From positions 2,501 to 66,500 of the forward strand of contig OX457051.1 of assembly GCA_949752735.1 (NCBI GenBank): a stretch of 64,000 bases of DNA, written 5' to 3'. The DNA comes from Lumbricus terrestris. Taxonomy: Eukaryota; Annelida; Clitellata; Crassiclitellata; Lumbricidae. This document shows, in pieces, positions 61,101 to 64,000 of this stretch. Made by a program: the position numbers and the translations under genes. The notes under the pieces were generated by a model that was given only the letters and a program-made list of their open reading frames with translations, was not told the origin of the DNA and did no database searches. Position 1 is the stretch's first letter. Every line of letters starts with the position of its first letter.

Positions 61101-64000
61101 TGGGTTGGGAGAGAAGAAATATTACATGCTGCAAAGAGGTTGGGAAGTGAAGGCATTGCATTCTGCAATGGGTTGGGAGAGGGAAAGCATAACATGCTGC
61201 AATGGGTTGAGAGAGTGAAAGCATTACATGCTGCAATGGGTTGGGAGAGTGAAAGCATTACATGCTGTAATGGGTTGAGAGTGTGGATGCAATACATGCT
61301 GCAATGGGTTGGGAGTGTGAAAGCATTACATGCTGTAATGGGTTGAGAGAGTGAAAGCATTACCTGCTGTAATGGGTTGGGAGAGTGAAGGCATTACATG
61401 CTGTTATGGGTTGGGGAGTGAAAGCATTACATGCTGCAATGGGTTGGGGAGAGGAAGCATTACATGCAGTGATGGGTTGCGAGAGTGAAAGCATTACATG
61501 CTGCAAAGGCTTGAGAAAGTGAAAGCATTACATGCTGCAATGGGTTGGGTGAGTGAAAGCATTACATGCTGCAATGGGTTAGGGAGTGGAAGCATTAGAT
61601 GCTGTAATGGGTTGAGAGAGTACAAGCATCACATGCTGCAATTTGTTGGGAGAGTGAAAGCAATACATGCTGAAATGGGTTGGGAGAGTGAAAGCAATAC
61701 ATGCTGTAATGGGTTGAGAGAGTACAAGCATTACATGCTGCAATTTGTTGGGAGAGGGGAAGTATTACATGCTGCAATGGGTTGGGAGAGGGAAAGCATA
61801 ACATGCTGCAATGGGTTGAGAGAGTGAAAGCATTACATGCTGCAATGGGTTGGGAGAGTGAAAGCATTACATGCTGTAATGGGTTGAGAGTGTGGATGCA
61901 ATACATGCTGCAATGGGTTGGGAGTGTGAAAGCATTACATGCTGTAATGGGTTGAGAGAGTGAAAGCATTACCTGCTGTAAGGGGTTGGGAGAGCGAAAG
62001 CATTACATGCTGTTATGGGTTGGGGAGTGAAAGCATTACATGCTGCAATGGGTTGGGAGATTGGAAGCATTACATGCTGCAATGGTTTGGAGAGTGGAAG
62101 CATTACATGCTGCAATGTTTTGGGAGAGTGAAAGCATTACATGCTGCAATGGGTTGGGAGAGTGGAAGCATTACATGTTGCAAAGGGTTGGGAGTGGAAG
62201 CATTACATGCTGCAATGGGTTGGGTGAGTGAAAGCATTACATGGTGCAATGGGTTGGAGAGTGGCAGCACTACATGCTGCAGTGGGTTGGGAGAGTGAAA
62301 ACATTACATGCTGTAATGGGTTGGGGGAGTGAAAGCATTACATGCTGCAATGGGTTGGGGAGTGGAAGCATTAGATGCTCTAATGGGTTGGGAGAGTGAA
62401 AGCTTTGCATGCTGTAATGGGTTGGGAGAGTGAAAGCATCACATGCTGAAATGGGTTGGGAGAGTGAACGCATTACATGCTGCAATGGGTTGGGAGAGTG
62501 GAAGCATTACATGCTGTAAATGGTTGGGAGAGTTAAAGCATTACATGCTTCAATGGGTTGTGAGAGTGAAAGCAATACACGCTGTATTGGGTTGAGAGAG
62601 TACAAGCATTACATGCTGCAATTTGTTGGGGGAGGGGAAGTATTACATGCTGCAATGAGTTGGGGAGTGAAAGCATTGCATGCTGTAATGGGTTGGTAGA
62701 GGGAAAGCATTACATGCTGTTATGGGTTGGGTGAGTGAAAGCACTACATGCTGCAATGGGTTAGGGAGTGGAAGCATTACATGCTGTAATGGGTTGAGAG
62801 AGTACAAGCATCACATGCTGCAATTTGTTGGGAGAGTGAAAGCAATACATGCTGTAATGGGTTGGGAAAGTGAAAGCATTACATGCTGCAATTTGTTGGG
62901 AGAGGGGAAGTATTACATGCTGCAATGGGTTGGGGAGTGAAAGCATTGCATGCTGCAAAGGGTTGGGAGAGGGAAAGCATGACATGCTGCAATGGGTTGG
63001 GAGAGTGAAAGCATTACATGCTGCAATGGGTTGGGAGAGTGAAAGCACTACATGCTGCAATGGGTTGGGAGAGTGAAAGCATTACATGCTGCAAAGGGTT
63101 GGGAAGTGGAAGCATTAGATGCTGCAATGGGTTGGGGAGTGGAAACATTACATGCTGCAATGGGTTGGGGAGTGAAAGCATTACATGCTGTAATGTTTTG
63201 GGAGAGTGAAAGCATTACATGTGGTAATGGGTTGGGAGAGTGGAAGCATTACATGCTGCAATGGGTTGGGAGAGTGGAAGCATTACATGCTGCAATGGAT
63301 TGGGAGAGTGGAAGCATTACATGCTGTAATGGGTTGGGAGAGTGAAAGCATTACATGCTGTTATGGGTTGGGGAGTGAAAGCATTACATGCTGCAATGGG
63401 TTGGGAGATTGGAAGCATTACATGCTGCAATGGTTGGGAGAGTGGAAGCATTACATGCTGCAATGGGTTGGAAGAGTGGCAGCACTACATGCTGCAATGG
63501 GTTGAGAGAGTGGAAGCATTACGTGCTGCAATGGGTTGGGAGAGTGAAAGCACTACGTGCTGCAATGGGTTGGGAGAGTGAAAGCATTACATGCTGCAAT
63601 GGGTTGGGAGAGTGAAAGCATTACATGCTGCAATGGGTTGGGAGAGTGAAAGCACTACGTGCTGCAATGGGTTGGGAGAGTGAAAGCATTACATGCTGCA
63701 ATGGGTTGAGAGAGTGAAAGCATTACATGCTGCATTGGGTTGGGTGAGTGAAAGCATTACATGCTGCAATGGGTTGGGGAGAGGAAGCATTACATGCAGT
63801 GATGGGTTGCGAGAGTGAAAGCATTACATGCTGCAAAGGCTTGAGAAAGTGAAAGCATTACATGCTGCAATGGGTTGGGTGAGTGAAAGCATTACATGCT
63901 GCAATGGGTTAGGGAGTGGAAGCATTAGATGCTGTAATGGGTTGAGAGAGTACAAGCATCACATGCTGCAATTTGTTGGGAGAGTGAAAGCAATACATGC
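58186..64000. repeat. 34-bp minisatellite array, ~170 units, continuing beyond the window
   Basis: Consensus ATGCTGCAAT followed by GGGTTGGGAGAGTGAAAGCA and TTAC, 34 bp, tandem from 58186 to the right edge. Because 34 is not a multiple of three, each frame reads three registers, giving a 34-residue peptide period. The consensus GAGTGA contributes a stop in every frame, and long frames arise only where TGA is TGG. That argues against coding. Variant units (GGGTTGGGGAGTG of 33 bp, GGTTGGGTGAGTG, TTTGTTGGG, GGCTTGAGA) recur in the same order kilobases apart, so larger blocks were duplicated. Confidence 0.95.

Noticed and set aside
58186..64000. CRISPR array or a 34-residue-repeat protein (open frames up to 199 codons)
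   Set aside because: There are no spacers between the repeats, so it is not CRISPR. The consensus unit carries TGA in every frame, and long frames exist only where TGA became TGG, on both strands.
1..64000. tRNA or rRNA genes
   Set aside because: No cloverleaf-like or rRNA-like conserved sequence was seen in the unique or repeat regions.

Overview
The window is eukaryotic, almost certainly a metazoan subtelomere. Five interstitial telomeric tracts of the vertebrate/invertebrate type (CCCTAA on the + strand, TTAGGG on the - strand) all point the same way, which puts the chromosome end to the left. It also has long homogenised satellites, an EN(+) Penelope-like retroelement (PLE), a hAT-type non-autonomous DNA transposon and a gene split by a GT-AG intron. 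A marine invertebrate is plausible from the PLE and gene types, but the sequence alone does not fix the species.

Layout. (1) 1-33712: about 54 tandem copies of a 620/623-bp subtelomeric satellite, nearly identical, with an internal five-unit higher-order period of 3103 bp. (2) 33713-34200: a telomeric tract, a diverged piece of a second satellite, a second telomeric tract and another satellite stub. (3) 34201-38928: a Penelope-like element with a hammerhead-like motif at its 5' edge, a gag-like ORF1 that is broken by a frameshift inside an SGNH-like domain, a candidate -1 ribosomal frameshift heptamer, and ORF2 with reverse transcriptase, a Cys/His cluster and a GIY-YIG endonuclease. (4) 38929-38988: a telomeric tract. 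(5) 38989-52612: about 28 copies of a ~431-bp satellite, interrupted at 50097-51538 by a 1442-bp hAT-type element with a perfect 8-bp target duplication. (6) 52613-53224: telomeric tract, one diverged 620-family unit, telomeric tract. This is the proximal edge of the subtelomere. (7) 53225-56880: unique DNA with one two-exon gene on the - strand, encoding a putative type II membrane glycosyltransferase-like protein of 323 aa. (8) 57000-64000: a 34-bp minisatellite. Its left part is degenerate and is split by a ~600-bp unrelated segment that carries an array of small palindromes; the right part is about 170 copies and runs off the window.

How the parts fit. The 620- and 431-bp satellites are distant relatives of each other. 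At four independent places a telomeric tract starts at the same homologous point of the unit, so unit plus telomeric tract looks like an ancestral composite module that was amplified. The PLE lies in the orientation expected for priming from a telomeric G-strand (3' end centromere-proximal, abutting CCCTAA repeats), although insertion into a pre-existing satellite unit is an equally serious alternative. The only convincing host gene is the glycosyltransferase-like gene just inside the subtelomeric boundary. The many open frames in the satellites are by-products of homogenised repeats and are not annotated as genes.
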